DNA of 64,000 bases, from contig NW_026515539.1 of assembly GCF_014898815.1 (NCBI RefSeq), forward strand, positions 1,054,001-1,118,000. The letters run 5' to 3'. The translations under genes and the position numbers were made by a program. The DNA is from Panonychus citri (Eukaryota; Arthropoda; Arachnida; Trombidiformes; Tetranychidae). Positions within the stretch are counted from its first letter, which is position 1, and every line of letters starts with the position of its first letter. Positions 35,101-48,611 of this stretch are shown here, one piece after another. The notes beneath the pieces were generated by a model. It did not search any database, was not told the origin of the DNA, and was given only the letters and a program-made list of their open reading frames with translations.

Positions 35101-38100
35101 ATCATAATCATTTTCATTGTCTTCATTTTCATCCTCTGGATCAGGAAGTTCTTCTTCATCTTCAAGATCAGCTAGTAAGGTTGTTGCTTGACAAGTGTCT
35201 AGATAATCTTGTTCACTTTCACTTGAGGTTGATGTTAAACTCATTGTTAATCCATGATGACCCAAACCCGATGAATGATGAATTTGTGAATGATTTTGAT
35301 TACTACCACTACTTGAGCCACTAACATTGTCACCCCCAACAGCACTATTGCCACCGGAGCTGCTGCTTCCGCCAACAGCTCCTCCATGTGCTGCAGAGTG
35401 TGATGATGCTGCTGCAATAGGAGCATTAATTGAATGGCTTGATGTAAGGGTTGTAGAGGTAAGAGACGTGGGTGATGTGAGGCTTGGGTAACTTTGAGCA
35501 GTGCTCAAAAGACCGCGGGCTGGAAGAGGCGAGAGAGAAAATAAATTACATTATTACATGAGAAAAAGAAAGAATAGAGAGAAGGAAGGAAAGAGTAGAA
35601 ATATAAACGAGAAACAATTTTTAGCATCTCATGATCATTGAAATTTTATTCATGAGGTATGAGAAGCGTAGGCGAGAAAAAAAGTACAAGATTAGGCTAA
35701 TTCGAGACTCGAAATAAATTTCAAGCGAAACATGGAAAAAAGGTTGGGTTCACAAGGACATTTACCTTGAAGTAAACTTGTACAGGCATCATCGGTGGGT
35801 GGTGAATCTGCGCTGTTAGAGATTTCCTCGAGAAGATCATTGAAAATTTCTGCATGTTAATAAAACGAAAGGGAAATGAGAAAAATTAGTAAATTAGTAG
35901 ATTCATCTTTGCTTTTTCTAGGAAATCATGGATATTGAGAGAGATCAGAGTGATAGACGTGAATAGAGAAGGAAGAAAAAATGAAAAAAGGGTTAAGAAA
36001 AAAGGAGAGCAATGATTCATAAAAAGATAGAGAGATAAAAAAAGAGCAATTGACAAAATGAAGTAAACTTGTTTCTTACCAGGAAAATTGGACGACAAAG
36101 CCAATCTAACGAGGCTACAAACATTATTGGAATTACTTGATAGTAATGAATTGCTTGTATTTGTTGCAGCAGCAGATGCTGATGACGATGATGAGGTTGA
36201 TGATGAGGTGGTACTATTTCCTCGGCGTCTTGCCACCGCTGAAAAGCTTTCCAAAAGGTTAACTGTTGAATCATTTACATTTGAATTGATTGATAGATTA
36301 GGTACTGATACACTCATGGTACTAGGGTAATTATTGGAGGATCGTGAAGAACTACTTCCGCCAGAATTATTGTTATTAATTGATTCGGTTGGTATTTTGT
36401 TGATTGATACGGTTACTGATGATGTTCCACCTCCAACAGCTCCTACAATGCAGGAAGACCTTTGATCTTCCATTGAGGGTGTAGGTGAAGTGGGTCGTTC
36501 ACTTTCCGCAATTGATTCCTCAGTTTCTTCTTGGGTTGGTGATAATCCCACACTGAATATTGTGTCATTACTCTGTTCTGCAAGTGCGGTGTCCGCCCTT
36601 GCTCGTGTTAATACACTTTCAGCCACTGCTTGTGCAGCCTTTTTAACCACAAGACTATCAACGGAGGCTGCTTGTTCTGTACATGAAACGGTCATTTTGT
36701 TGACATTTGAGGACGGTTCAACCAAAGATGATGTCGAACTACTTTTACGACTAGTTAAAACGGAAGCGGAAACACTTCCTCGAGCTGAATGAGTGTTGGT
36801 TGTTGAGGTTTCAGCTATTCGAGAGGTTCGAGAGATACCTGGAATACCAAGAACTGAAGCCATACTGACTGGTGTTGCTTGTGGATGATTAGAAGATGAG
36901 AAAAGGCAATTTGATGTTGAAGCCATGGCCAATGAGAGATTCCTCTTTGAGAGTTCAGGATCATTGGATGGTGCAAGTTTGATATCATATTTACCTTCAG
37001 CACCGACTCGATATGAATTAGATCCACCGCTGTCCCAGGCAACATCAATCCAACCATTGTGAATGTCACCAGTAATGGTTCCCTCACCAGGAGGATTACC
37101 ATCTTGATCTCTCCATTTCCAATCAGGTCCACGTACCACACGAGCATCAATGGACATAAAGCGTAACTGTTGACGGATTTGACGACGTTGTTTTCTTAAA
37201 TTAGCTTCAGCTTCTTTAGCTGCTTTACCCAGGTCATCACAAACTCCGGTCACCGTTCCGTAGATTTCAAAACCAGATATAGAAAGATAATGGGTTTGCC
37301 CACTTGCATTTTTACCAGTTTGTTGTAATCTAATGTGACGCCAACCTTGTTTCTCATCTGGTGGGACACTAAGTGGCCATGAGGCAGTTGAACCAGGTTC
37401 ATTGAGGCAACAATCATCAATATGAGAGTATAAGGTGGTCCAGTTAATACCATCTTTCGATGCTTGAAGTAACCAATTTCTTGGGGCAGATCGACCATAC
37501 CCTCGAGCATGTCTGAGTGTGTAACAGGACGGTATTACCCATAAGCCAAGGTCAATTGCAAACCAGGCTCTTTTATCATCATTGGTATGACAATTAAGGG
37601 CTGTTGAATCTCTTGAAAGGATATCTTCAAGTCGACCGAAAGGTAAACTACGACCTTCCGAAGAGGTTATCACAACTAATCCAACAGAAGCTGGATTAAC
37701 CCAATCTGATGTTGTTTTACCATTAGTACCAACCCAATGAACGATACCATTTTCATCAAAATCTCTTTGGTGCGTAAATTTGAGGCCATTTTTACATTCC
37801 TTCAATTTTTTAACAAATGTAAACGTTGACCTATCATAGTCATACCATTGTTTGGCTACCATCTTAAGAAGATACTTCTCCAATTGATTAACGGTTGTTA
37901 AGGGTTCACACTTAAGGCAACGTCCAGTTCTATCAATTAAAGCGGTCTCACCCGAAGCTCTCTCTAATCTAAATCTTAATCGTTTAGTTAATATTTGTAA
38001 ACCATACCCAGACCCTGGTGAATCATATATATACACAGGAAGTTTCTCAATAGACTCTAGAACGGCAACCAATTTTGGAACCAAAGCAGAGGCCAATTCC

Positions 38101-41100
38101 TCTTTACCCAATTGTTTTTTAAATATTTCCAAACGGTCTTTAACGTATTTTTCTGATGATCTCCAAGTTCCCTTGGATGGATCTTTAGCCAACAATTTAA
38201 GCAAAGCTTGAATTAATCCACTTGTATGAAACTCATAAGCAGAAATGGCTCTTTCTTCACACAATAATTCAGCTAAATCACTTAAAGCTGAACTTAATAT
38301 ATTCTCCCAATCCCGTGAATCTCTATTGAGAAATGTTTGCTTTTCACAAGCTCGCTCAATTTGAGCCACAATTTTTGCTAATTTAGCAACAGTTGACCTT
38401 GGTGTTTGTTGAGCACTTTTGAAGTAAGTTTCATAAACTTCTCTGGCCTGATCTTTAACTTTTTGTTTCATTGCTTCAATTTTGGATCTTTGTTTCTTTC
38501 CTTTTCGATTGGTCCAACCAGAAACAAATTCTGGTCCTAAACTGGTTTCAGCGATAAACGAGTGTTTAGTTCCCTTGTTTGATTCAAAAATGAAACCATT
38601 TAAATCTTCCTTTAAAATGGTTGATTGTTGATCACCATCTGAATTATGAATAATTATTTCACCTTCTGAACGACACATGAGAGACCAATTACCAACAATT
38701 AAATTTGGAGATGAGGGCGACGATAGAATACCTTGACTTGCAATATTGCTTCTCACTTGACTTCGAGCTTTTTGTAATTTCTCAAGAAATTCACCTCGAT
38801 TCTCAGAAGAATCAGTTCCACCTTCAGGTGACCCACTTGAATACATAGTAGCCAATTTACCATCCAAAATGAATCTAAACCAACCATTACTACCATTAGA
38901 TAGTTCAAGAGCTGCTGAATCTGACCATAGATAAAGACAATCTCGACCTCGAACTAAACTCCAATCTTTCCAATGGTAAGGACGACCAGATGATATTTCC
39001 TTCGCATCGTCTATACAGCTTTCATCATCATCTTCACTTTCCTTAATTCTTTGTACATTTGAATCACATGAAATCATTTTATCAGTGCTCATCATAACAT
39101 TTAAACCCGCGAGCGTTTGCACTTTAGTAAATACACCTAATCTGGCAAAATGTTCCAAAAAGATGTCCGATCCTTTGGCCATTAAATCTTGTATCATTTG
39201 GAGAACCAGTAAATATCCTTCATCGTCATCTTCACTGTCCAACACATTGGAGATAACTTCAACCATGAGTGGAGGTAGAGTAGGAAACTTTTCATTAAGA
39301 CAAACAATTTGCTCCGATTGTATGTAATGGACCATTTTTTTGACTAAATTTAAACTAGATTTACGCACAGCCCTGACCATTGTTGATTGGAATGTTTGAC
39401 AAAAAATTGGTAAAAGACGTTCAAGGTAAATCGGTGCCATTGCTGGATCACCTTTAGGTTCACATCCTGATGTTGAACAACAATCATTACCCTTATTATC
39501 ACATTTATTGGTTGAACCAACAGGACACATCCACTCTCCTGGAGATTGAAGGACTGCAGTTACCTCACGATGACCTTCATCATTACGTTCACGAGCTTTG
39601 TCCAATGGTGTTTTACCATCTTCATCTCTTAAATCAGGATTAGCTCCATGACGAAGCAACACTTTAACAACTCCAGGTCTACCGAAACAGGCAGCGTAAT
39701 GAAGGGATGAAGAGCGTTGACCCTTATTTACATCAGCTCCTCGTTCACAAAGAAATTCAACCATTTGTTGGGTTCCAAAGGCTGAAGCCCAATTGAGTAA
39801 AGTTTGACCTACATCATCCATAAAGTTAACCTCAATGTTACCAGAATCAATTGAGTCTATAAGTGCATCGGTATCTTTACTTCTGATACAATCGATAAGT
39901 TGACGGTGTGTTCTTTCACCTGCACTATCTAATCGACGAAAGTTGAGACGTGAAGGTGCTGAAGAAACGGTTGATTTGGGCAATGAATTTCGTCCCTCAA
40001 AAATAAGTACTAGAAGTAGATCAATCAGCCTCATTGTATCTAGGACACATCTTTCATCACCATGAAGAGATGATTCAATTGCGACAGATAAATTAGATCT
40101 CAAAAGATTTGATGTTATAGAGGGTGATCCTCGACATAATGTTGATAATAAACTAATCACAGTTGATATTGTTTGTGATGATTTGCTTTCACTTGCTCCT
40201 GATGCATTTAAAGTTTGCCCGGTGGCAAGAAGTGATGTATTTAGGTGACTTATGTCATTAACAGAAGATAATTTTGATAAAAGTTGATCAACTAGCCCAT
40301 GCTCAGCTAAAGGTGCAGGATCGATTCCCCTGCGAGTATATCTGTCAGCTAAAGAGGCGAAACACCTCAGGGCTCCATCAGCAACATGATTGTCTTCATG
40401 TTTCAACAGGTTTGATAAAGATTCGACACAAGACTGAAGTGATGCATCTTGTGGTTCCATTTTACCACAAAGGCGAGAAACAACTGCCATGGCAGAGTGA
40501 AGGGTATCTTCATGAACGAAAGATCCATCGTCTCGAATAAAGGTTAAAACTGCGTTCAGTCCACCAGCTTCAAATACTGCACCAGCCTCTCGGGTGCAGA
40601 TTAATTCTAAGACCTAGAAAAGAGAAAAGAAAAAAAATGAGACAAGGATAAAAAGAGAACAAATTAATTACAAGAAATTTAAATGTCAATGAAAATGTTT
40701 AAGTGTCAGGGAAAAAGATCAGAGCCAAGAAAGTAAAGGGTCCATTTTCTTTTAACTCTATTTCTTTTTATAATCTCTCTGTTTCTTTTGACTTCTTTCG
40801 CCAAGGTTTTCATATGATCTCAAATTTTTCTAACGATAGGAAATTTTGATTAAACTAAAATGCGTGTGACTCGAGAAAGAAAGAGAGAAAAAGAGAACAA
40901 TATCTTTCAGATAGCAAATAGAAGCCAAGAGGATAAGAAAGAAAGCCAAGAGAGAGAGAGAGAGAAAAGGAGAGAGAAAGAGAAAAAAAGAAAGATAGAT
41001 AAATAGAAAGATAAAGAAAAGAGAGAGAGAGAGAAAGAAAGAAAGAAAGAAAGAAGGAAAGAAGGAAAGAAAATTGTGATGATGGCAAACACTTACTTTT

Positions 41101-41598
41101 ACACATTGTTCTGCTAAATCTTTAGAGGCTCGAGAATTGATATCAGATACAGTGAGATGGTTACATATGGCCTTAACGGTGCCATCAACAGCAACAATCC
41201 TTCTTGTACATTCAGCTGAAACATCAAGGTAATATGTGATTGCTCTTGCCGTAACTTCAAGTATATTGTCTGGAGCACATTCATCTAAGAATATGTGACA
41301 CAATGCTGGCAAAAAGGTTCTTGGAGGGCAGCTAAAGATGAGATGGAGAGAAAAAAGAAACAAAAAAAAAGAATGAACAATGAGAAAAAGGAGCACCATT
41401 AAAAAAGCAAATAAAAGAATTAAACACAATCAGATTATGATAAAAATGGGAATATTACCTTTCAAAACATCGGTCAACATTATCCGACATAAGAAGAAGC
41501 ATACATAATTGTTCCAAGGCAATTAGTTGCATTTCTCTCTCGTCCCCTTGTCCCATCGACAGCCATTCTAATAGCGTCTCTGGATCCACTTCTCCCAT
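32102..41598 (-). CDS. HECTD1: HECTD1 E3 ubiquitin-protein ligase
   Basis: Seven exons in consistent phase: 41459-41598, 41097-41331, 36080-40613, 35766-35849, 33126-35519, 32828-32978, 32102-32384. They encode 2606 residues, against about 2610 in human HECTD1. The start is MGEVDPETLLEWLSMGQGDE, which matches the vertebrate N-terminus. Order of parts: armadillo-like N-terminal region (1-350); ankyrin repeats (about 360-480, with QTLLNWASAFGTQQMVEFL); SUN/galactose-binding-like domain (about 1070-1230, including LPFGRLEDILSRDSTALNC); MIB/HERC2 domain (about 1250-1310, VVRGPDWKWRDQDGNPPGEG); Ser-rich linker; acidic stretch; C-terminal HECT domain. The catalytic cysteine is at residue 2575 (codon 32198-32200) in YPSVNTCAHYLK, 31 residues from the end as in human. 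HECTD1 attaches ubiquitin to substrates through a Cys thioester. The long third exon is unusual for its size. Exon 4 (84 bp) is easily missed. The 5' end adjoins a dispersed repeat. Confidence 0.97.
40870..41075. repeat. Purine-rich (GA/GAAA) tract in HECTD1 intron 2
   Basis: A strand-asymmetric GA/GAAA array lying just inside the donor of HECTD1 exon 2. It reads as CT-rich in the transcript and creates several spurious Ser/Leu/Phe frames on the minus strand. Confidence 0.8.
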
Positions 41599-43598
41599 AA
41601 TTTGTTTTTCACTATCTTTTCAATTTCCACTATTCTCCCCACAATTAAGATACTCACTTATATTAACAGATATTTGTTAAAGTAATTATGAAGATTAAGA
41701 CCACAAGGAAAATAGAAATCGAAAAACAGAAAATAAAGAAAATTAGTAACACGAATTGGGCCAACACTTAGAAGTGACAAGAATCTTCTCAGATCTTTAT
41801 AGAGAAACATTAACATTAGAGATTAGAAAAAAAAAGAAAAACTCGTGTCGCCATCTATCGTTGCGACTATTCAACTGCAACAGGTGCGCCTTTTTTCAAG
41901 TTTTTCTCTTCTGTTTCTCTCTTCAAGTCAACTGATTGTTTACAGTTTGTTTTCATTTTTCTGATCGTTTTAATTGTAGAATTAAATTTAATTGGTATGA
42001 TTATTATTTTCGAGGTGGTGGTTAGTTAGCATTGAATATTCGTCTGGTTTCTTTTGGTTTAATTTCAGCTTTAGAAAAGATGTTTGGTGAAAAGATTCTT
42101 TTGGTGAAATTCTATGGTAAAAATTGTTCTTTTTTCTCCTTTTTTTTCTCTCTTTATTCTGTTCTCTCTTTTTTCATCTTTTGCTTCTTCCTTCAGAAAC
42201 CTTGTTATGTTTTGTCCTTGTTTTCTTCCTTTTCTCTATTATTCTGATATTATTTTCTTCTCTTTCTGCTTCTTCTCAAAATTCCAGAATTTTTGGTCTT
42301 CTTCTTCTCTTTCTACCTGAGATGTTTGTTTTGTTTCATTTTCTTCTCCCTCTCTTCTAATCGATCCATTTCTCTTTTTTTTTCTCTCTCTCTCTTTTCT
42401 ATTTAGATTGTGTCCCCTGTAAATGTTTCTCAATGAATTAACCACCGGGAAGGTGAGGAAAGCCAAAAGCGTAGAAGCCGCAAGGATTATTGCATTTCTA
42501 TTCTAAAGAAATTGATTCATTTCAACAAAATTAACTCAAAGAAAATTTATCAGACATGATGATGGTGAAGATAGAATACTTATCTTCAACCAATTTAACC
42601 AATTTTTGCAATTGTAATACAATTTACTGTTATCTCATTCGTCTCTAATTACGTTTATTCTTCGTAATATAAGGTAAGATTTTCACCTTTTTCCCTCCTC
42701 CGCTGTTTGTGCATATTTATCGAGTGCTTTTTTCATTCTCTTACAATCCTGAAACACCCTCACTCTCAATTTCTCTTTCTCATTCAATCTTCAATATTTA
42801 CCTTTCTGTCTTTTTTATCTCACTTTTTCTTTCTTTCTTTCTATCTGTCCCTCTCTCCCTCTCACAGTTGTCATTACTTCTCATTTTCTACACTTTCTTT
42901 TTCTCTTATTCTTTTGCTTCGTCAACAATAATAATAATCTATGTGTATATAAGAAAAAAATCTCACTTTTCCTAACAAACGAGATGAAAAAGCTTGTAAG
43001 TGTCGACCATTTGATCTACTAACCCAATCCTTATTCCTTACACTTCACCATCAACTCACCAACGTAATCATAATAATTTCACTAGCCCCAATCTAATAGG
43101 GAAAATATTGATAAACCAATAGTTTCAATTCTTATCGTTATGTGATTTTTGTTACATTTTACACTTGAATGTTTATCACCTTTACTTTCCCTTTGTTGTT
43201 GATTTGATTGATCCTATCATTTTGTCGTCAATTAATAATTTAACTTTTAATTTCTTTTCTTCTTGTTTTTCCTCTTTGTTTCAGATTTCCCGTTGATTTT
43301 GATAACCCAAAAATGATTTTTCCAACACAAATATCATCGTAAATTTTTGCTTTCTTGGTTTCGTTATTGATCACCATTTATATCTGTTGAAAGTTGTCAC
43401 AATTAACCAAATAAGGATTACTGTTATATCTTCATCTGATTGTACCTGTTGTTGTTTACTTGGATTCATTAAAACGAGTCGCTCTTCATTTACGTTATTG
43501 TTTACTTAACGTGGTTGGTTCTTGGCTAACGGTCAATATTGTTGAGGTGAATTCGTAGTGATTTTTTGTCTCTCTCCATAAATTTAAGAAAATAAACT
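41599..43598. promoter_or_regulatory. Divergent intergenic region between HECTD1 and the 43599 gene
   Basis: A 2.0-kb head-to-head spacer that must carry the promoters of both genes. Its left half is the dispersed repeat described separately. The right half (42480-43590) is CT/T-rich and AT-rich, with no coding frame that I would accept. A shared bidirectional promoter is possible but the spacer is long for that. Confidence 0.5.
41631..42475. repeat. Dispersed repeat, copy 3, at the HECTD1 5' end
   Basis: Shares ordered, diverged blocks with 19251-19850 (and the left part with 23780-23945). Shared landmarks are the CACAATT edge near 41640, GAAGATTAAGACCAC near 41692, GTGTCGCCATCTATC near 41847, CTGATCGTTTTAATTG near 41960, CTACCTGAGATG near 42312, and the GGGAAGG end near 42450. 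It begins about 30 bases upstream of the HECTD1 start codon, so it overlaps the likely HECTD1 leader or promoter. It has no coding potential that I would support. Confidence 0.65.
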
Positions 43599-46593
43599 AT
43601 GGATTTCACTCCTTCCGGTAGACCCAAGTTGGGTTACAGTTATCCTTCTGATCAACGTCGTGCCGGACCCGCTCCATTAGCATCTTTTGAAGATCTACCA
43701 TCTGATGAGCAGATCAGTCCAGAGGGTGACATTGGAGATGATAATACTTTACAAGATTTATCTCCTGACTCGGAAGAGTTTGATCATATATTAAGTTTTG
43801 ACAGTCGAGATGTTTTGACCCAACCTTCACCACATAAAGTGACCATACCTCATAGGCAAGAGCAAACCAATGGACATTACAATTCTTACCATGCAAATGA
43901 TAATCAACCTATTAGTACAACTATTAACGGAATATCAGTGATACAATCAACTTTGCCCAACACTAGTAACTATGGTTTATTATCACCACCATCATCTTCT
44001 GGTCAACAATTAAGTGGCTGCTGGTCATCATCAACACCAACAACCGTTACATATAGTCAGGTTTGTGTGGACGAGGAACCAGCCAGTGGAGAGGTAACAC
44101 CGACAGGTTACAGTAGTCCAATGGTTCCAGGTACAAGTGGTACTTATGATGGTTCATCAGCTCGACCCTCTGGTGGTAGTAATCTTATGGTTCCCAGTGG
44201 AGATGAATCGGGCGGAGAAAAATCACCAAGTCCAGATTCACGAAGAAAAGGTTCTTGGACTGATATATTTTTCCTTGGACGAAGTAGATCTCGATCTAAA
44301 TCACCCATTGGATCTGAATGTTCCCAAAAAAGTCCAAATTGTGACCAACCGGATACAATAACCACACCAACAGCTACAAATACTCCCACAACGACCGGTA
44401 ATTCAAGCGGTAAAAATAAGAAAGGATTTTTTTCATTTTTAAAGGTTGGCCGAAAGAACTCAACCTCCACTGTGGGGACAAACAATGGATCCACACTACA
44501 AGCACAACAACAATCATCTAGTCATCAACCATCATTATCATTAAATTCATCAACAGTTGCTATGCTTAGTCAAGAAAATGATACCATTTCAAGTGCTAGT
44601 AAAAAAAGCAGCACCAATAATGAAAATAATAATAATTCTAGTAGTATCAACGCTACATTATCATCATCAACTAAAATTAAATGTGATTCAACAATTTCCT
44701 CAACTTCTAGACCAAATGTTGATGGTATTGTTGATAATTTTGTTGCTGTTGGTAAACTACATGAAGAGTTAACAATACCTCAGGATCTCAATGAACCTTG
44801 TGAATCTCAACAAGATATAATCAACATAATCGAGCGAGAAATTGAACAGAGGATGAGTGATTTAAATGAGAATCTACAAATAGATTTACCTCTTGATTTA
44901 CAATTTGATGAAATAAGAAGTAAATTATCTTCAACTATTCCAGATAATCAAACAGCATCAAATGAGAAAACAATTGACTCTTCCTACGAAACAGAGATTT
45001 CTGTTGAACCAGTGATCAATACAAATACTGCTAATCAACTACCTAAACCTAATTTAATCAGAAAATTACGAACACGTTCTGAAACAATCGACGACGAATG
45101 TCAAAGTTTACCTCGAAGTTTCAAAACCAAAGAGATTGAGTCAACCACCAACAGAGGAACGGAAACTACTGTTGTGGCCACGATCGAGCACAACAGTTCA
45201 GAAAAGGGTTATTCTTCTGGATCGGACTTAGAGGAATCTAGTACTACGTTAAATGCCGGTTAGTTGATTGTTCTTTATGAAATCTAATTGATCTTGACAA
45301 TTTATTGACTAACGATAATATAATTATGTTCACCTAATCTCTCTTGTAAATCTTTTATCAATCACATTCTCAAGATTCAATTTCCTTTCTCTTTTACTCT
45401 CAATCATCAATAACAGAATAATCATAATTAATTTTATCATTTTTATCGATGTTTTTGTTTCTCTTACAGAGGTTTGTAGTAAGAAAGCAATTTATCTTAA
45501 ACGTCAATCTTCAGAGACAAGTGAAAACGATTTCGAAGCTGCCACTTTGCTCAACCATGATTCAATTGATTACGATGATTATGATGGTCCAACCGAATTA
45601 ATTATTACTCCTGATACAGAGGAAAAATTGTCTCAGGAAAACTTTTCTCGAGCTTCAGCTCGACGACGACATGATATTAATACGATACCTGTTGATAGGC
45701 CAAGAAGTACAACTCCTATCAATATTGCACCACTCGAAGCCTTTCTTTCCACTCCTTCACCAGATCCAAATGTGGAAAAGATTCGTCTCTCACTTCCAGG
45801 GGATACTTTTATTTCTGCCAATTATGCTAATAACTGTTCCAGAGTGAAAAGTCCACGTAAAAGTAATCCAGCCATTTGGCTTGAATTCTGTGAAAAAGGG
45901 CTACATAGTCCAAAAAATTATCACCGCCGACGACGATCTACCTTTGATAATTCATCTCGAGACTCGATAGTTAGTACTAACAATAACATACCAGGTATTG
46001 GTGTTGGTGTCGAAAGCCTTGGTATTAACTTTGCCCATTCAACTGCCGATGCGTTCACCCCAGTCAACGAAACATCATCACAAGCAGTTTCACCGTTAAC
46101 CCCAATCACCCCGTTGGATTTTGAAGACCAATGGACACCATTTGGAGATAATTTTAACCCATACGCTTTTATCAAAGAAAATCTTGAGAGTACCGTTGAA
46201 AGATACAAGTGGAGTATGGAATGTGATAAATGTGATTGTCTTATTGGTAAACTGGGCTCATTTAATTCAAATGATCCATCAGGTTGTAATACACCGGCAG
46301 AAGATCAGATAACTCCTCTTTCACCCCCTGAACTGGCTGAATTGAATAGCGGCGATGAACAGCCACTTGTGTCTCCAATTGCTTGTTCATGTGATTGTCA
46401 CCTTAATATGTCAATTCTTCCTTCCAACAATCAGGCCAACAAAGGACAAAAACATCAACATCCACAACAAGATGGAGTTTTCTCAATTTCATCTGACATT
46501 TCTTCTGCTTCCAGTCGCCTTATTCAAGCATCTTCAGCATCTTCCTCAAAAAGCTCACTAGTTGGAGATGTTGAAGACAAGGCGTTAAGTTAG
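43599..46593 (+). CDS. Unrecognised Ser/Pro-rich disordered protein, 927 residues
   Basis: Two coding exons, 43599-45258 and 45470-46593, join in phase 1 (..TTLNA / EVCSKKAIYLKRQ..). The start MDFTPSGRPKLGYSYPSDQR follows an AATAAACT context. There is no membrane segment and no enzyme fold that I recognise. It has many S/T-P sites and a basic cluster GSWTDIFFLGRSRSRSKSP at about residue 218, followed by KNKKGFFSFLKVGRKNS at about 273. An acidic helix-prone stretch, IIEREIEQRMSDLNENL, lies near 410. The second exon has a denser, probably conserved core: RPRSTTPINIAPLEAFLSTP, LSLPGDTFISANYANN, SNPAIWLEFCEKGLHSP, and a Cys-containing block ECDKCDCLIGKLGS followed later by CSCDCHLNM. These could bind metal or be structural. 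I do not recognise the family and give no function. A phosphorylated scaffold is a plausible guess only. Confidence 0.75.
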
Positions 46594-48611
46594 ATGAATG
46601 CTAACCAAACGACACCGAGAAAAACACCAATGCAAAAAAAACAAACAAACAAAAGAAGCATAATCATTACAATCAGTCAATTATTATTCCAGCAAAATTG
46701 AAAGGATAAAGTGATAAAAATTCAATTGCAACTTATTGAAAAACTCAAATTGTATTCGTTGATATTTTTACTCTTCGTTGTTTGATTTCTATTCAATTAA
46801 CTCAACCAATTATCAACAATTTCTAACGTCAACTAATCATTATCATAGAAGTTATATCTTACTGTTATTATTAATTATTCTCACCGTTAATTCACAACAA
46901 GAAGTCACCATAAATCAACAAAATGATTCCATAGATGCAAATTAAGTCCAAATGATTTGTTAATTTCTGTCAAATGACTTATATATAAATCAAAGACCGT
47001 TTGGAATAATGATTGATTCTAATTGTGAAAAAAAACTTGATAGTTTTCTTGGAAATCAATCAATCTTCAAACAACAACTAATACTTGATCCATGTTTGAT
47101 TAAAACTGAAAAAAAAACACAACCAACAGCACTAATTATAATCATAATTGTGTCGACAAATTATCACAATTAACAATTATCACCACGGTTTTAACACATT
47201 TATTGTTATTATCATAACTTATTATGATTATCACTAAATTATCTGCCGAGTTTTTGTTTTCCATCATTATCATTATCATCATCTTCATCAACACAACAAC
47301 AATGAAAATTGAACCAACACACTCAACTCAACTCTCACATACACACACATCATAGCGGGTCCACATTGATAAATGTTTATCGTTTTTCATCAACACCACT
47401 GAAAATTATCCACCAAATGATTAACCAAAAAACAATCAACACTAATTGTTGTGATGTTTTCTCTCCAATTTTCTGTCTTCACTTTAAATTCATCACAAAC
47501 ACTAACAAGAAAAATTATTCCAACGTTTTCACAAAAACCTAAAAATTGTTTTAAACTGCCTCATCTCTCTAATGATAATTGACTCTCTACCTGTTTTAAA
47601 AACAAATTTCACACTAATTGGTACAATTTAATTAACTACACATCTCGAAAATCCCACCCGAAGAACGAGAAAAACTTCAATTAAAGGAAACAAGAAACAC
47701 GCATAAATTTACAACAGAAAAGATTCACTTTTCTGTCTTCGAAAAGGCCTAACCATTGAAAGAAAAATTTAATCATCATAATTATTATTGGTTCCAAAAT
47801 GATTAATGAAACCTACATGAAAGGAAAACTAAATTAACCAAAAAGACCCAAGTCTCTATTCCTAAATTGTTTTACTCATTGATTGTCATTCATTATCTGA
47901 ACAGATAACATTGACTTTCAGAGGGAAACAATTGATTCTTTAAAAAAAAAGATCCTCCTCTTTTTTTCTAAATGTTATTATTAATTATTAATATTCTGAT
48001 TATTATACAATGTTTAACGATTTAATTAAGTCAAACACACAAATACAAACAACTAATTAACGCTATGAAAAAATAATTCAGTTGTACCATTTAAATCTCG
48101 GGACAAAACTGAATTGATTTAGTTTTTTGATGAAAGAAAACTAAATCCTAACGTTTTACAAAAATGATTAACAATTAAATGTATAAATTATTTGAAAGAA
48201 AAACACTAATTAATTTTTTTTTTCGTTGTTGATTTAACTCCATGGAAAATTAATTCAGTTCGATTGGCCAAATTATCACATTTCCCTGTTCAATTGTGAA
48301 CGAGTTAAATTGATTCTAATCTCGGCTTTCAATTAATTAGTTAATCTCAATTAAAAACCAACAATAGAAGGTGATTTCATTTTTTTACGAAAAATATTTA
48401 ATTGGTAATTAAACTGTTTACAATCAACATAATTACATGATTTCTTTTTCCTGTAACTCACAATCACAGATTTGTTGCTCTTTGATCACAATCAATGAAT
48501 TAAATTTATAACTCAATGTTATTGGTGGTTGACAATTAACTGAGAATAATAATTATTCCGATTTCTGATTTTCGTTATTAATTGTTTATTTTAAAGGAAG
48601 AAATGATTTAA
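46594..48611. other. Intergenic region between convergent genes
   Basis: AT-rich, holding the 3' UTRs of the 43599 gene and of Cosmc. I see no coding sequence or RNA gene. The Asn/His-rich plus-strand frame at 47309-47542 is low complexity. Confidence 0.6.
48585..48590 (-). terminator. Candidate polyadenylation signal of Cosmc
   Basis: AATAAA on the minus strand, about 22 bases after the stop codon. Position-based call in AT-rich DNA. Confidence 0.4.

Noticed and set aside
40830..41429. Minus-strand 199-residue frame of Ser/Leu/Phe
   Set aside because: It is HECTD1 exon 2 with read-through into both flanking introns; only 41097-41331 is coding.
42032..42975. Several plus-strand Phe/Ser/Leu frames
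   Set aside because: They are translations of CT/T-rich low-complexity intergenic sequence, and the frames overlap one another.
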